Shown: piece by piece, positions 63,558 to 64,000 of the stretch
Position numbering within the stretch: position 1 is the stretch's first letter
How the letters are laid out: every line of letters begins with the position of its first letter
NCBI GenBank assembly: GCA_965248075.1
Contig: CBDFIL010000002.1
Location: forward strand, 62,001 to 126,000
DNA length: 64,000 nucleotides
From: VXNE01 sp965248075
GTDB taxonomy: Bacteria; Pseudomonadota; Gammaproteobacteria; Pseudomonadales; Azotimanducaceae
Direction: 5' to 3'
Translations under genes and position numbers: made by a program
Notes under the pieces: generated by a model
The model's database searches: none
The model's input: only the letters and a program-made list of their open reading frames with translations
What the model was told of the DNA's origin: nothing

Positions 63558-64000
63558 GCGCCCTCCGCGGGCTCCGCGGCGCGTGCCACGCCCCGCACGC
63601 CTTCTTCGGCTTCAAGGCGCGCGAGGTGCCGCGCATGCCGGTCCGGACTGAAGAGGGCGAGGCACGCGAGCCCGAGGGCGGCAAGACCCGCGATCAGCAG
63701 GAAATCCTGCGACCAGGTGAGGCTCGCCGCAACGCTGCCGGCCAGGAAGGCGCCGGCGGCGCGGCTCAGGTTCGCGATGGACATGTAGATCGCGAACTGG
63801 GTCGCGGCGATGCCTTGGCGGCAGATGTTCATGAAGAGCGCGATGATCGCGATGAACACGATCTGCGAGGTGATCAGGTACGCGACGAGGCAGGCGACCA
63901 CGAACACGTGGTCGTCCCACAGCTGCTCGAGTCCGGCGAAGACGAGGGACACGAGAGCGGTGCCGGCGATGCCGAGCGCGAGCAGGCGCTTGCCCCCGAA
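63554..64000 (-). CDS. AmpG-like MFS permease, C-terminal part (runs off the window)
   Basis: Open from the window edge (FGGKRLLALGIAGTALVSLV) to the stop at 63554, about 148 residues. Four to five membrane helices. IALFMNICRQGIAATQFAIY and MSIANLSRAAGAFLAGSVAA resemble the late helices of AmpG/PAT-family transporters, which import muropeptides or exchange acetyl-CoA. The N-terminal two thirds lie outside. Confidence 0.8.
   Translation of the reverse strand, partial: FGGKRLLALGIAGTALVSLVFAGLEQLWDDHVFVVACLVAYLITSQIVFIAIIALFMNICRQGIAATQFAIYMSIANLSRAAGAFLAGSVAASLTWSQDFLLIAGLAALGLACLALFSPDRHARHLARLEAEEGVRGVARAAEPAEGA

Overview
The window reads as a chromosomal segment of a GC-rich, Gram-negative bacterium, most likely a gammaproteobacterium. 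The evidence is a TonB-dependent receptor, Tat and lipoprotein signals, BCCT, CDF and AmpG-like transporters, and acyl-CoA and short-chain dehydrogenase metabolism. No rRNA, tRNA or housekeeping marker was seen, so the lineage is inference. Tight GTG/ATG starts, ATGA overlaps and Shine-Dalgarno motifs fit a bacterial chromosome.

Layout. (1) 1-1.7 kb: resident genes (a PspB-like membrane protein, a DUF4003-like protein, and a luciferase-like oxidoreductase cut off by mobile DNA). (2) 1.7-32.4 kb: a dense graveyard of mobile elements with nested and chimeric pieces: IS91 fragments, an unassigned 1.83-kb element with a 3-bp target duplication, IS256, ISNCY-type fragments, an exactly delimited IS1595, an IS1182-type fragment, two IS630 copies, an integrase-core (rve) element, a broken IS21, a tandem pair of IS66-type elements that carry a DUF4338 (DruA-like) gene, a recombinase-in-trio (RIT) element nested in the first IS66 copy, and IS1634. 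Embedded in it are less GC-rich islands. One encodes a 1300-residue multi-pass membrane protein of unknown function (16.7-20.6 kb). Another holds two small secreted proteins (9.9-10.7 kb). (3) 32.5-38.7 kb: a catabolic-looking cluster that is decaying: a Tat-exported sulfite-oxidase-like gene (frameshift plus stop), an intact VOC protein, a phytanoyl-CoA dioxygenase-like gene (two frameshifts), and an N-acyl-D-amino-acid deacylase-like amidohydrolase split by a second IS256 with a perfect 9-bp target duplication. (4) 39-64 kb: ordinary, intact chromosome: phosphatase lipoprotein, TonB receptor, BCCT transporter, rhodanese plus aminotransferase, FAD enzyme, two APH/ACAD10-like kinases, MerR regulator, acyl-CoA ligase, ZIP and CDF metal transporters, enoyl-CoA hydratase, SDR, TauD-type dioxygenase, aldo/keto reductase, Uma2 protein, voltage-gated K+ channel, histone-deacetylase-like hydrolase and an AmpG-like permease that runs off the right edge.

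How it fits together. Nearly all reading-frame damage lies in 1.4-38.7 kb, where transposases and neighbouring metabolic genes alike are broken; the remaining 25 kb shows only one remnant (RelE-type). This looks like a hot region of repeated insertion and decay. Several insertions can be reversed on paper to restore the original sequence. The strongest candidates for something new are the IS66/DUF4338 tandem with its nested RIT element, the large receptor-like membrane protein, and the 1.83-kb element with an unrecognised 540-residue protein family.
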